A stretch of 30,628 nt of DNA from Chara braunii (taxonomy: Eukaryota > Streptophyta > Charophyceae > Charales > Characeae), in contig BFEA01000023.1 of the NCBI GenBank assembly GCA_003427395.1, forward strand, positions 2,943,948 to 2,974,575, in the 5' to 3' direction. A program made the translations under genes and the position numbers. Position 1 is the stretch's first letter, and each line of letters opens with the position of its first letter. The notes below the pieces were generated by a model. It saw nothing but the letters and a program-made list of their open reading frames with translations, was not told where the DNA came from and ran no database searches. Shown here one piece after another: positions 9,172 through 20,293 of the stretch.

Positions 9172-9969
9172 TTATGACTCCTCAATCGTGCAGGAGTCAT
9201 GACTGGGTCGATTCCGGATGCTTCGTGGCCCTGTGTTCGGGCATGTGACAACTTCATAGTTGCCACACACCGGGTCACACACGACCAAGAACATAGTCCC
9301 ATCATGCTTATTCAGTATGACGGCTTCTGTTCTGCTTAAAAATGATCGACCTGGTAAAATTGGGTGATCGAGATTGGGCATTACTAAGAAACAGCTCCTT
9401 ACCTTCACCTTCCCGATCTCCAGTACTACTTTGGACGCGGTCCCCACAAAGATGGACCGACTGTTCGCTCCCACCAAGATGTCATTGTCGGAGCGGTCTA
9501 TCTCCATTCCCAGGCGCAATGCATCTTCCTCCTTAATAAGGTTCATTTCTGCGCCTGTATCTATCATGGTCGTGCACGACTTTCCCGTCACAACAACGTC
9601 AAAACACCCGCACGCCACGGACTTCCAGTCCATTTTTGTGCCGGTTTCCGCCCACTCAGCCTCCTTAGGGATTATGGCCCCTAGGTGTACACTCGCCACC
9701 ATTTTCCTGCTTAGACGAGCCTTTAGCTCATCTCTAAGTCTTGGTGTTGATGCCAAGACGTCCTTCAGGTTCATGAGGTGATTATGACCTTCTAGAATTC
9801 GGTCCATAATCTCCTCCACGTCAAACTCTTCTTCCACCCTGACCGTATACTTCTTCTTCTTTGGTTCGGTGGCCTTCTCTGCGTCAGTCCTGACGCCCCT
9901 CTTCTTAGCTCTTTGCTCCGCCTTTTCGTTCTCTTCATTCCTCATCCTCATTCCCAGGGAGTTCCACAA
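9172..9969 (-). pseudogene. Retropepsin-like aspartic protease region
   Basis: The segment TTMIDTGAEMNLI contains the catalytic D-T-G triad (Asp 137, numbered from 9969). It is followed by the flap-region strands and by HPILPGRSFL, which fits the hydrophobic-Gly end motif of retropepsins. The N-terminal 100 residues are basic and Glu-rich with no recognised domain. The enzyme would cut the gag-pol polyprotein. The frame overlaps the end of gag (stop at 9935) by at least 35 bases and is +1 relative to it. That may be an indel or a frameshift junction. The track-like start at 9969 is a TTG and is not a real start. Confidence 0.85.
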
Positions 9970-12010
9970 CTTCCTTCTCTCCGCTTGGTCCGGGAGCGTC
10001 CTTGGCAGGTTGCTCCGACCCCACTGGTCCCTTGGCTCTCGTTCTGACTGCCTGGGCTGCCCTCCCAGATCGTGATGGCGGCCTAAAGCTTATCCCTGAT
10101 CTGGGAGTCCCTCCTGTGACAGACACATTCGGGATATTCGCGGGCGCCCCCTGCGATCCTGACCCATACAGAAAGACTTGTGGCCTTTGCCCTTGCCACA
10201 CCTTTACTTCCTCGCACAACTCTACCAGCTTTCCCTGGTATCGCCGGACCTTGTCCAACAAATCCTCCATATTATCCATCGTTCTTCGGGCCTCACTCCA
10301 CCATCCTCCTTCTACTGCCAGACTTTCCTCATCGTCTGAGTCTATTATGATAGGCTCCTCCCTGATAATCCCAGCTTTCTTGACTTGCTCCACCTCCTCA
10401 TTCTCCCCAATCTCTTCTACCCTCACGTCCGGCTCGGCCTCCTTCTCTTGCCAAATCCTAAACATGGCTGGTGGAGCTTGTGGTGGACTGGCCGCGGCCC
10501 TTCGTAAGGCCTCTTTCCTTGTGCCCCCTGGGGTCTTAGGGTCGATGTAGTACCCATACTTATCATACATGTCGCCATTGTAATTGGTACTAATCAACCC
10601 TTCGTCTTCATCATTTCTCCGGATGTGGTAGAATTTGATAGTGTGGCCCTTCTGGCCACAATGCCAACAAATGGCATTCCTCCAGTCTATTCTACCTCTG
10701 CCAGCGCCTCTTCCACCTTCTTGACCACCCTGACTTCCGGATGCAGTCCAGTCCCTATTTCCTCCGCCTGTAGAGTTTCCACCACCGTTCCCTCTGCCGT
10801 TTCCTCCCCGGCCACTATTTCCTCGCCCTCGGCCCCATCCTTGGTTTTATCCTCGTCCACCGCCTTGATTGCCTTGCGACCCTTGTGGGGCGGACTGTTG
10901 GGGTTGGGTTGGCGGTGGGGCTGGATGGCTTACTTGTTGGGCTTGGGGTCCTGGGCAGCCACAGGAAGCCGCGCTCATTGACGGTCCGGCACATGATCCA
11001 TGTGGCCCACTCATGGGCCACGGGGCGTATGAACAGTGTCTATGCCAATGACTCGGAGGCCCACAACCTAGCCACGGCCCATAGGGTGCTGGTGCAGCTT
11101 GATGGGACGACTCAGGAGGGGGCATTGCCATAGCCTGCGGGACATGTCCCCTCCCCGAGCCTTGGCCCCCTTGAGCCAAGTTCCTTGCTTTCCTCTGAGC
11201 CTCAGTCAGCTTCTGAGGCTCGGGCTCCTCTTCCTCTTCCTCTTCTTCTTCTTCTTGCACTACTGCCTTTTTCGCTTTCCCTACGGTCTGTGGCGCTGCC
11301 ATGGTTTTCCTTTTTGCCTCCTTTTCTGCGTCGAGCTGGGCCACCGCGTCCTCTATCATTTTCTTGAAATCACGTCCATCACTTGTGGTGGCATCCAAAG
11401 CCTTCCTTTTCTTCCTAGCCTCCCTCATCTGGAAGATGTCTACCTGGTCCAGTTCTCCGTCCATTACGCCTTCCTTTATGGGAGCCCAAGTGAGTTTCTT
11501 TCCTGGCGCCGCCTTCTTAGTTAGCGACGAGCCCTCCCAGTTTTTGAAGTGCCCTAGGAAAGTGGCACACTGCTCCTCTTCTGCCAACCCTGGGACTTTT
11601 TTTGTCATTTTCTCAAACGTCGTGGCGAAGGCCCCCACTGTGGAGAACTTGTCCCGTCTCAACATTTCCAGGTCTTCTTTGGTGAGCAGGACGTCACCTA
11701 ACTTGAAACGTCTCTGCATCTCCTCTTTAAACTTTGCCCACTCACCATTTGCACCGACCGCTACCTTCATTACCTCAGGTCTAAGCTCCCACCATACATA
11801 CCTAGGCATCAACTTGAATTTGTCTGCTTCTGACGCCTCGCTAGTGACCTGCTCCAGCAACTCAAGCCACTCGGACACTCTATCCTCGTTGAAGTGAAAA
11901 ATGTTAACCTTAGGCACCTGAAGCCGTGTCATCTCTCTTTTTTCCAATGCCTTGACGAAGTCCTCAGGTGTAGCACTCGGGCCCCGCTCGATTCCGTCAG
12001 CGTCCGCCAT
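9935..12010 (-). pseudogene. Ty3/gypsy gag (capsid and nucleocapsid), one stop
   Basis: The ATG at 12010 opens a frame that carries a capsid-like region (FHFNEDRVSEWLELLEQV, then MPRYVWWELRPEVMKVAVG) and a Lys/Glu-rich part with a run of about ten Glu. A Gln/Pro/Gly-rich linker follows. A TAA at 10847 interrupts a Gly/Arg/Asn-rich stretch. The same frame then continues with the knuckle CWHCGQKGHTIKFY (10628-10669), in which the last Cys of CX2CX4HX4C is Tyr. It continues to a TGA at 9935 through an acidic tail. Gag would package the element's RNA. This copy could not do so normally because of the stop and the lost zinc ligand. Both changes fit C-to-T or G-to-A transitions. Confidence 0.82.
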
Positions 12011-12364
12011 CTTTACGTTTTCTCAAACGCCTGTTGAGGGACGAAAGGTTTTAACAAAACAATCGGCCGTCAAGTCTCCAACTTGCCTACTTTCACCATT
12101 CAACTACTATCTTTATTAACTAAAGTAACCTATCCGGTCTATATTATTACTCTGACCCTATCGCTGAAACGGATACACACAATGCACACTTCCGACCTTA
12201 CTCACAATCAAAGCAGACAAATCTAACGTGTTATTGAGAAAGCCACCATACTCGAATCATCGTCAAAGAGAAAAATCTTTCCATCAAAGGTTGTCGTTTT
12301 TGCCTGGATCATCAGCCAGCTCTTAACCTAGGTTCGTTCACTGTGGACCCCGGTAGGCAGCCGA
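12011..12364 (-). other. Retrotransposon leader between PBS and gag
   Basis: This 354-bp segment between the primer-binding site and the gag ATG has no conserved frame and is of a length usual for such leaders. It would hold the packaging signal. I see no specific motif. Confidence 0.55.
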
Positions 12365-12385
12365 GATTCCCCAGCAACGGCGCCA
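12365..12385 (-). promoter_or_regulatory. Primer-binding site for tRNA-Asp
   Basis: The minus strand reads TGGCGCCGTTGCTGGGGA and then ATC. The 3' end of plant tRNA-Asp is complementary to TGGCGCCGTTGCCGGGGATC, so only one substitution and one extra A separate them. tRNA-Asp is the primer in several plant Ty3/gypsy lineages such as Athila. The position, just upstream of gag and its leader, is right. Confidence 0.8.
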
Positions 12386-13000
12386 CCTATCGAGCGCATC
12401 GGTCCCACACGGGGACCCTCCCGGCCGCGTCACGCAGGATTTGGCAGGACTTGTTGCGGAAGAGCGTGTTGCCGCTCCGGCCGAGTGCGCCAGCCGTATC
12501 TCTCACGCGCCCCTACGACAGGACAGGGCCACGCGAGGCACCGCTACCTCCACCAGCGGGGGCTGTCACCATCCCTTTGGTGGGCGTATTCCTGCCGAGC
12601 TACTGAACCACATGCGAAAGATTTTATAATGCAATTGCAGAGGTGGCCCAGCCGAGGGCGTTTCTCGTTCGCTGTAGCATTAGGGTTACGCACGGTCAAC
12701 GCCCGAAATCGAACCCCTACGCGAGTCGGCGACACCGGGGGGCTGAAGTCCCAAGCTCGACTTGACGTTGGTCGACTATGACACTTCACGCACACCACGC
12801 GCTACACCACTCTAAAACAAAATTCAAGTAACTCGCACACACGCACACACAAGCAAAACAGAGAAAATACAACTCCCAGTCCCTTTGGTATCTGACCCAT
12901 AACTCTTCGACACGAACGCTAGGTAACCATTGCGCGCTGGACTTAGTATAAAGGACCCCGCGAACGCACGACCTTCTCATACCAACCAGTCATGCGTGCT
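12386..13000 (-). repeat. 5' LTR-like region (outer boundary uncertain)
   Basis: By position next to the PBS this should be the end of the 5' LTR. The DNA next to the PBS reads GATAGG on the minus strand and does not end in the usual CA. A TATA-like box lies at 12944-12953. A matching 3' LTR was not found near 1000-2950, so the length cannot be set by comparison. The outer end is placed after the promoter-like module only as an estimate. Confidence 0.45.
12893..12993 (-). promoter_or_regulatory. Promoter-like module A with TATA box
   Basis: The minus strand carries CTTTATACTAAG (12944-12953 region) inside a block that is repeated in diverged form at 13509-13606. The shared parts are GACCCATAACTCTTCGA, a CGCTGGACT block, the TATA box and a CCTTC.CATA tract (plus-strand wording). 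In both copies the TATA box sits about 52 bases from GACCCAT. In an LTR this would be the core promoter. Confidence 0.4.
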
Positions 13001-13880
13001 TACATAAACGATCACAGTGATGGGGTACTATGTAGCGTCCAAGCCTGGGTGGCCCTAAGTTGGTTTGAGGGTTTCCTTCGACACTCCAGTGTCGGCTGAC
13101 AAGCGCGTTAAGGGTCAATCTCTCCGCGCTAGACAACCGCCATGAGCGGTTGAGGACCACACCCTCTTCTGCACCCTGTGCAGAGGGGTTGAGTAGACAG
13201 CTTCAAGTTGTCGTGGCAGCCAAAGATCAAGGGGTTCGACTTTGACGGCTGCCACGGACTACAACATCCAACCATTAAAGCTTCAAGAAGGAAGTTGTCA
13301 AAGGCCTTAGTCAGGGCGAGCGACCCTGCTTAGCCCGTAGTCCGCCCCGATACCCTTTAAAAGCAGGCTAGCACGAAGCCGTGCGCAAACAAAACCCAAG
13401 TCTGGCCCCTAAGCGGGCCGACGTTTGGCGCGCTTGAGCGCTCGAACGTGGAATCCTTACACACTTCCTCGCGTTGTTGCCCATCATGCGATTCCGTCTC
13501 CGTCGTCAGACCCATAACTCTTCGATGTGGGAGTCAGGTCGGCGTCGCACGCTGGACTCTATATAATCCACGCGGGTACTAGGCCTTCCCATATCGACCA
13601 GCAATGTTGTCCAACTCAAGCGGTCGCTGGAATATCTTCGCGATATTGAATAGCTGAAGGAATATATCGTGGGGGCTCGCCCCTCACAGTATTGAACGGC
13701 TGAAGGACACGCCGTTCGGCCCACAGGGCACCCCTAGCCTTGCGGTTAAGCGGCCTGGTGGGCAGGGCACTTAGGCCCTGTGCGGGAGAAAAATCCCCCG
13801 CCGCAGGGTTTGGTTCAGGGTCCTTGTTGACAAGGACCTTGAATTCCTGGCCCAAGGACTAACGTCCGAATACAGAACTC
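13001..13880. other. Hairpin-rich non-coding stretch with second promoter-like module
   Basis: No gene seen. Module B (13509-13606) repeats module A, with TATATAA at 13560-13566 on the minus-strand reading as ATTATATAGAG. Strong hairpins are present: GTGGCAGCC at 13213-13221 pairs with GGCTGCCAC at 13247-13255, CCGC-CATGA-GCGG near 13138-13150, and CTCT.CTGCAC/GTGCAGAG near 13164-13188. This may be remains of another LTR, upstream of and in line with the first. Confidence 0.5.
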
Positions 13881-14784
13881 AAAAAAAAGAAAGGTGGGTT
13901 GCGAGGGAGTAGGGGAAGGGATCCTTCCTCTTCTCGCGTGGTCCCCGCATCACACAATACTTGACCAGTCACGCGAAGGGTCGCGCGTGGGTAGGGCTCA
14001 ATACGGGTGCCCTAGCAACCCAGCGCTCAGAGCGTTGCATGTTCGCGTGCGGGCTTTCCCTGGGGTTGACCGAACCTTAGGACCACATTCGTGCGCACCC
14101 TTGCCACACTTAAACTCACTTTCAGACATTTATCGTCTCCCTAGCTAGGTTACACAGGGATACGGAAAGGGCATAGGCATGCACTCGCACAATCGGGTGA
14201 GGGCTATGCGAGCGTGAGCCTAGCCTCAATACATAGACAAAGAGATTAGTCAGGCAAAGAGTTGTGCGATAGTACACTCTCACAATAGTTTACGTGGCTT
14301 GCCCGTCTGAACTCAATACAATCAGAACATCAGACTCATTCAACATGCTTCAAACATACCTGTGATCACACACAAGAGTCAAACAACAGCGCACACACTA
14401 AAGGGGGTCAACTTTCCAACTTTTTGCAACTCATACCCTGCCTTATGCACACAAGTCCAACCATTCCCCCACCATTCCAAACAAAGATACTCGGTTCTCA
14501 AGAAATGGTCATTTATAAAGAAGTTAGGTGAAAACCCAAGAAACATGAAAACCAACCAGGAACAAGGCTTTAGGTTGAGAGGCGGAAGAAAATGGAAGGT
14601 TGAGTCGTGTACCGACGAATCGGCAACGGACCAGTTATCAGTGATAACAGAAGAGTAGTCAGGCTGACCAAGTCAAACCTTCGAAATAAGCGTACAACCT
14701 TCACCACAGCACAGGTCAAAGAGAAATTGCTCCTAGGTTCAGCACGAGTGAGGAATACTCCTCACATCCTATCTCCTCTACCTG
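13881..14784. other. Non-coding stretch, nothing recognised
   Basis: I see no gene, RNA or clear repeat here. A sequence near 14145-14160 (ACACAGGGATACGG) resembles the core of the array at 15416-16690. Confidence 0.4.
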
Positions 14785-15040
14785 GCTGAAAATATTCTAA
14801 CTCCTCTAATTTTGCGAAATTTCGGCAGCGGTTCCCGTAGGAAAAATGTCTTCCCAGAATTTATACGACTTCAAAAATGACTAACTCCCTCAGATTTGCA
14901 GAAATTTCGGCAGCGCTTCCCGTAGGAAAAATGTCTTCCCAAAATTTATACGACTTCAAAAATGACTAACTCCCTCAGATTTGCAGAAATTTCGGCAGCG
15001 CTTCCCGTAGGAAAAGTAGGCTGCCAAGATTTATACAAAG
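14785..15040. repeat. 85-bp tandem repeat, three copies
   Basis: The block TTCGGCAGCG starts at 14821, 14906 and 14991, giving an exact 85-base period. The second and third copies are nearly identical, the first is more diverged, and the third departs after GGAAAAGTAGGC. Each copy contains AACTCC, GAAATTTCGGCAGCG and CCCGTAGGAAAA. No coding frame runs through it. Confidence 0.9.
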
Positions 15041-15415
15041 TTGAGGAACAAGCTGCAAAGCAAAACTATACTTGGGACTTACTTCTGACATCTGCTTGGC
15101 AAGTTAGGCTCAACACTGGTCTGCATGCCCCCTGAATGAGACCATGAACCAATGCTGACCCTAATCCCCAACAAGGTCAGTCCTATCTCATCCCAAGCTT
15201 CCCTCCCATCATCCACCTTACCTACCTATGGCTCTAGCACCCGGCGAACATCTACAACAACTACTCTATCAAGAGATGCCCCAAGTGAGAACCCACAATC
15301 ATACAAACGCAAACATCTCTCACAATCCCACATGGATTCAACCAAGTAGTTCGTTTGGTCACTGTATTCTTCCCTTTTAGCATCCCCCTCTCCTATGGCA
15401 TAAGATCAGACAAGG
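15041..15415. other. Non-coding stretch, nothing recognised
   Basis: This is a short stretch between the 85-bp tandem repeat and the core-and-spacer array. There is no gene and no clear repeat. Confidence 0.4.
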
Positions 15416-16690
15416 CCCTAACATAAGGGTATGGCTGACCTGCCTAAGTAAACAAGTAAAGGGTACACACGATTGGACAGCCCTAACATAAGGATACAAC
15501 CCACACATGACAAAAGAACGTATGTCCAACTGCCCTAACATAAGGATACAGTCGGCACAACACAAACCAAGACATAAGACATATGACCAGACACCCTAAC
15601 ATAAGGATATGCCTGACTTCTGCCTGACTAACGACATGAAGCATAAACTAGGCTTCCCTAACGTAAGGATACAGCCTAACCAGCTTATACAAGTTACATA
15701 TGGTATAGGATTAGACCGCCCCAACATAGGGATACAACCTAACCTGCCTAAAACCAAATACGAACGACGAGTGGTTGAGCCACCCCAACATAGGGATACG
15801 ACCAACCTACATCACTTCAACGACAAGAGCATATTACCAGGCCGCCCTAACTTAAGGATACGACCTAGTACTGCTTAAACAGTTTAATTACGTAAGGCAT
15901 TGCGACCAGACTGCCCCAACATAGGGATACAACCCGATCTGCCTGAAATACCATAACAACGGATGACTAAACACCCCAATATAGGGATATGCCTAGCCTC
16001 CGCAACGACAGATAATTCAACCATGAATGCACTTGAACAAACTTTATAGAGTTCTCTCTTATTAGACAGATGGTTAGACCTACTCAACATAGGGAGACAT
16101 CCAACCCTGCCTTGTGTTTAGAAGGGAAAATAAAAGCAGATTTATACCAACTCTCTGACCTTTATGTTATTACGAGCATAAGGTCGAACCGCCGTAACAT
16201 AAGGATACGGCCAGCCTGCCCGAATTACCTTCATTGTATTGTTCACTTGCTTTCCTTTCTGCTTTGTTCTACCTGACTTACTAACTGGCTTCCCAACATA
16301 GGGCGCCCGGTCTGTCTGACCATATAGGTTCGTATAGTATATCAAGGTTGTATACTTCAGATGACTTTATTGTTCATGGCTCATGGTTGAACCGCCCCAA
16401 CATAGGGATACGGCCAGTCTTATGCCTTTATCTCCCTCAGAAAAAACACACACAAAGTTGGGTCCACGCAACATAGAATAGCCCCAACTCTGCTTTCAAC
16501 AACCCACAAATAAATATCAGGATTCTGAGACATCCCAACATAGGGCGCCAGCCCTCCTGTTCAGAAACCCCAAAGAAAACAGCGACTGAATCGTCCAACA
16601 TAGGAATCGATCCAGCCCTCAAAGTCAACAGTCAGCCCAGCACACAAAAATAAACACGGCACTGAGCCCACACCAACATAGGGGAGCTCA
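15416..16690. repeat. Array of 18 short conserved cores with unlike spacers
   Basis: The core CCCYAACATARGGATAC recurs at 15416, 15481, 15533, 15594, 15656, 15719, 15783, 15845, 15914, 15974, 16083, 16193, 16291, 16395, 16467, 16533, 16593 and 16672. The first ten are 52-69 bases apart, most close to 62. Later gaps are 60-110. Around the core a weaker consensus extends on both sides (GACCAGACYG before, CCYARCCTGCCT after), giving about 40 conserved bases and about 20 unlike ones per unit. The first units are TAAGG-type and the later ones mostly TAGGG-type. No gene is present. A strongly diverged minisatellite is the simplest reading. Confidence 0.85.
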
Positions 16691-17329
16691 GCCTTGGTTT
16701 GACCCAGTCAAGATGCAAAACAACCTTCAGCCTGCCTTCCCCCAGGTTCATCTTTGTCTGCATTCACTCAGTAATATCTTACCTCACACATACTTGTTCA
16801 TTTACTTTCAAGATGCATGTCCTGACAGACATAACAAAAATAAGAAGTGATAACTCACATAGTTATGTTTAGATAGCCCAGGGATAAAACGTAGGGGAAG
16901 GGATCACACAGGTTATCGAGGTTATACCTAATGTTCCCTGCCTCCAGAACCCCGCCTGGGTTCCGGCAGAGCTCCCGCAATCGGTGGGGCAACCTCCCAT
17001 AGAGGCCTTGGCGCGGACCTATGGGTTGCAATCCCGCCTGCCGCCTTCCTCTCGTAACCAAAGGATCAGACTGAGAGCAAGAAAGGCAGAAAAAGCATAA
17101 GTCGGACTCTCAGATGGGAGAAGGGTACACTCAGACTCGCGTGAGAGGGCCTTGTTGCCTTGATGCTCCTGAGGGCCCCGCAATGGCGGTCAATGTAGCA
17201 GCTTGGATAAAAAAAAAAAACGCTAAGTCTCACCATCTGACGTCTCCCCCAACTGCAGCACCAACCTCCCTTTTCGTCCGGTCTTATCACCTCCCTGGGC
17301 CTCAACCATCGTTGCGCAGCAATCCGTAA
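16691..17329. other. Non-coding stretch with short A-tract
   Basis: I see no gene. A run of A at about 17209-17220 follows GCTTGGAT. The region shows no tandem structure. Confidence 0.4.
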
Positions 17330-18400
17330 CAGCTAGCAATAGCTTGTAGCAGTGCGCAACAATAAATGGTACATGCAATAAACAGCAGCAGTGGAATGCA
17401 GTAGTACACAGCAAACCTCACAGGCTGCAGCAACCGCCCACTGTAGTAACTAGTAGCAGCAGCACTTTAGAGTGTTGTGACCTGACCCAGATAGTATATA
17501 ATGGGGCAACATCAGCCAATAACCGATGTTGAGTCTTAACAGAAGCGCTGAGTACCATCCCCTGGTCACACTCAAACAGCAGCGGTAGCACAACCCCTGT
17601 ATCAGCAGTTCGTAGTAGCAACCCTCCTCCTCATAACAGCAGTCGGTGCAGCCACTCCTAGTTGCCCGTGTTCTGCAGTCGGCTAGGCCACAGCGCCCGT
17701 TGTTTTGCTGATGAGAAAAACCTCAGTCAATCTCCCCTCTGAACCCACACTTGTATGCAGCTAAAACACAGCAAGGGTCTGCAGCAAGGTGACGTTGCAA
17801 TGGCCCAGCACAGACACAGCAACACATAAGTTGTGCGTCGCACTAATCTGTCCCAGCGTCCGCAACCCTTCTACTGCCGCAGCAGCTCATAGTAACAGCG
17901 AGGTTGTAGTCCCCAAGGTCACAGACAGTTACCTGAAACCGCCCAGACCTCAACTGTGGTGGACTGATGGTAAGTAACAGCCCTGTTCTTCACACCTCGT
18001 GACCCAATCATGTAGCCTAGCAAGGCGGCAATCAAATGGCACACCCTCTGTGCTCTAATCGAAGTGTCAGCAAAACGCAGCAAGCTCATCTAAATTTTGT
18101 GTGCACTACAATTGTGCACAGCAGCAAGACACCATATCCACGCATAGTTCCAAACGCACATGCCACCGTACCATACACAGTGGTGCACATTGAATACAGC
18201 AACGGTGCGTGCTTGATGTCGTGCACAGAGTTACGTGTAGAAAGTGCACGACAACTAAGGGGCCGCAACAGCTCATCAGAGGCACGATACCACGCAACAG
18301 CTCATCAGAGGCACGATACCACGCAACAGCAGACCCAGGTCAATATGCTAACCCCTACAATGAACCGGTACATACCCCCTCCCTTCCCCTCCTTGTTGAG
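17330..18400. repeat. Degenerate CAG-rich low-complexity tract
   Basis: CAGCAG, GCAACA and GTAGTAG words recur throughout, for example near 17384-17466. It contains a perfect 29-base tandem duplication (GCAACAGCTCATCAGAGGCA and following bases) at 18265 and 18294, with a partial third copy at 18323. No open frame looks real. Confidence 0.65.
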
Positions 18401-18403
18401 TTC

Positions 18404-18437
18404 TGACTATCTTTACCCTATCAACTGAAGATAGTCA
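18404..18437. repeat. Perfect 10-bp hairpin
   Basis: TGACTATCTT at 18404-18413 pairs base for base with AAGATAGTCA at 18428-18437 across a 14-base loop. No T-run follows, so it is not a classic terminator. Confidence 0.75.
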
Positions 18438-18939
18438 TACACATGAGGTAGTATGGCAATATAGGGACAATCCCCACACATCCCAAAGACAACCCAGTCC
18501 ACTGTTTATTCAAGCCCGCCTTCTCAGGACTGCCTGCTGGCAGAATTCACTAGCTAGCTAATCTGGGAAAAAGGGTAAAGGAAAAAAAAAAAAGGAGAAA
18601 AAACGCAGCAGTTTTGCAGCCGAGCACAGCGATAGCAGCCGCCCTCAGCAGCAGCTTCACCAGCAGGAAAACACCTGCGGCAGATCAGTACCCCAAGCAA
18701 CGGCACCTTTGTGAGGAAGAATAGCAGCCTTGATTACCTTGACCTTCAACTGTCGGAAAAGGAGACATAGACTAATGTCGCCTTGAGGCAACTACCCACT
18801 ACTACTAAGACAGGAAGCAACAGTCCTATACACATATATGTTTACTCCTTTAGGATAGAAATCTGTCATAATCCCGTTGTTTCACAGATCACCCTATACT
18901 CAGCCACCACCTTACTTTCAACAATTTGAAGTACAGCCA

Positions 18940-18971
<32 letters not shown>

Positions 18972-19538
18972 GGCAGAAGACCCAACCCAGTCGCCTGGCG
19001 TCACATGCCACAGTACATAGCGAGATAAACCGATACGCTGATGTCGACCTGTTATCTCCATCACACTCCTTTTAACCAAGGGTATTGAGCTTGTACTTCA
19101 ATGGCTCACTCCCTCCGCCTAAAGTACACCCCGGCCCTCCTACCTGAATTATGTTACCCCCACGATCTTAGTGACGCAGCACCTGACCCTTAAGAGAGTG
19201 AAAATGATCACCGTTGGAACTGCACTTATAATGGCACAATGAACCTTTGGATGATGACTGCGGCGCTAGGCATGACCAGGGCTGGAGACAACTCTCGATG
19301 ACAGATGGTCGTGCGCTGTAACTGAGCACACCTCCACTCCCCACCAAAAGTGCGAGCCGAGGTCGAAGATACAACAAGGACATCCACATTAGTGGTCTAG
19401 CAATTGCAGCAACTGCTGCCCTTTCGCCACTTTGGCCAGCATACCCAGCGGCCATAGACGAGTCCAGATTCCGTTGCTGGCCTCCCGTCACCTCCGTCGA
19501 TAGAATGAGCCAATTTCCAATGAATCTTGCGTTGAACC
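18438..19538. other. Non-coding stretch with 31-base poly(T)
   Basis: A T-run of about 29 bases ends at 18971 and would be a poly(A) on the minus strand, possibly the tail of a minus-strand retroposon. I could not identify its body. An A-rich tract lies at about 18581-18602. No convincing gene is present. Confidence 0.45.
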
Positions 19539-20293
19539 NNNNNNNNNNNNNNNNNNNNNNNNNNNNNNNNNNNNNNNNNNNNNNNNNNNNNNNNNNNNNN
19601 NNNNNNNNNNNNNNNNNNNNNNNNNNNNNNNNNNNNNNNNNNNNNNNNNNNNNNNNNNNNNNNNNNNNNNNNNNNNNNNNNNNNNNNNNNNNNNNNNNNN
19701 NNNNNNNNNNNNNNNNNNNNNNNNNNNNNNNNNNNNNNNNNNNNNNNNNNNNNNNNNNNNNNNNNNNNNNNNNNNNNNNNNNNNNNNNNNNNNNNNNNNN
19801 NNNNNNNNNNNNNNNNNNNNNNNNNNNNNNNNNNNNNNNNNNNNNNNNNNNNNNNNNNNNNNNNNNNNNNNNNNNNNNNNNNNNNNNNNNNNNNNNNNNN
19901 NNNNNNNNNNNNNNNNNNNNNNNNNNNNNNNNNNNNNNNNNNNNNNNNNNNNNNNNNNNNNNNNNNNNNNNNNNNNNNNNNNNNNNNNNNNNNNNNNNNN
20001 NNNNNNNNNNNNNNNNNNNNNNNNNNNNNNNNNNNNNNNNNNNNNNNNNNNNNNNNNNNNNNNNNNNNNNNNNNNNNNNNNNNNNNNNNNNNNNNNNNNN
20101 NNNNNNNNNNNNNNNNNNNNNNNNNNNNNNNNNNNNNNNNNNNNNNNNNNNNNNNNNNNNNNNNNNNNNNNNNNNNNNNNNNNNNNNNNNNNNNNNNNNN
20201 NNNNNNNNNNNNNNNNNNNNNNNNNNNNNNNNNNNNNNNNNNNNNNNNNNNNNNNNNNNNNNNNNNNNNNNNNNNNNNNNNNNNNNNNNNNNN
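19539..20293. other. Assembly gap
   Basis: This is a run of 755 unknown bases. Open frames reported across it are artefacts. Confidence 1.

Larger units (their letters stand above)
2953..13000 (-). mobile_element. Decayed Ty3/gypsy LTR retrotransposon
   Basis: Read on the minus strand the order is LTR-like region, tRNA-Asp PBS, leader, gag, protease, reverse transcriptase, RNase H, integrase and an extra gag-like frame. RT-RNase H before integrase is the Ty3/gypsy order and not the Ty1/copia order. The coding frames change from gag to protease (+1), protease to RT (-1) and RNase H to integrase (-1). I count 11 in-frame stops. Ambiguous bases cluster at 5072-5505 and 8026-8570, as expected when similar copies are collapsed in assembly. 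The 3' LTR is not identified and the outer LTR boundary is approximate. The integrase C-terminus shows no obvious chromodomain. A plausible alternative is two nested elements, with the extra gag-like frame belonging to the second. Confidence 0.85.

Noticed and set aside
2953-12010. TAA and TAG read as Gln in a variant genetic code
   Set aside because: TGA also interrupts frames (4882, 6911, 7853, 3844), the LINE shows the same mix, and frame changes are present. Ordinary decay explains this better.
12700-12720. GGTTCGATTTC on the minus strand as a pol III B box or tRNA
   Set aside because: I see no A box at a fitting distance and no cloverleaf. It lies within the LTR-like region.
15416-16690. 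The core-and-spacer array as a CRISPR
   Set aside because: The cores are diverged, spacing drifts from 52 to 110, no cas gene is nearby and the surroundings are eukaryotic.
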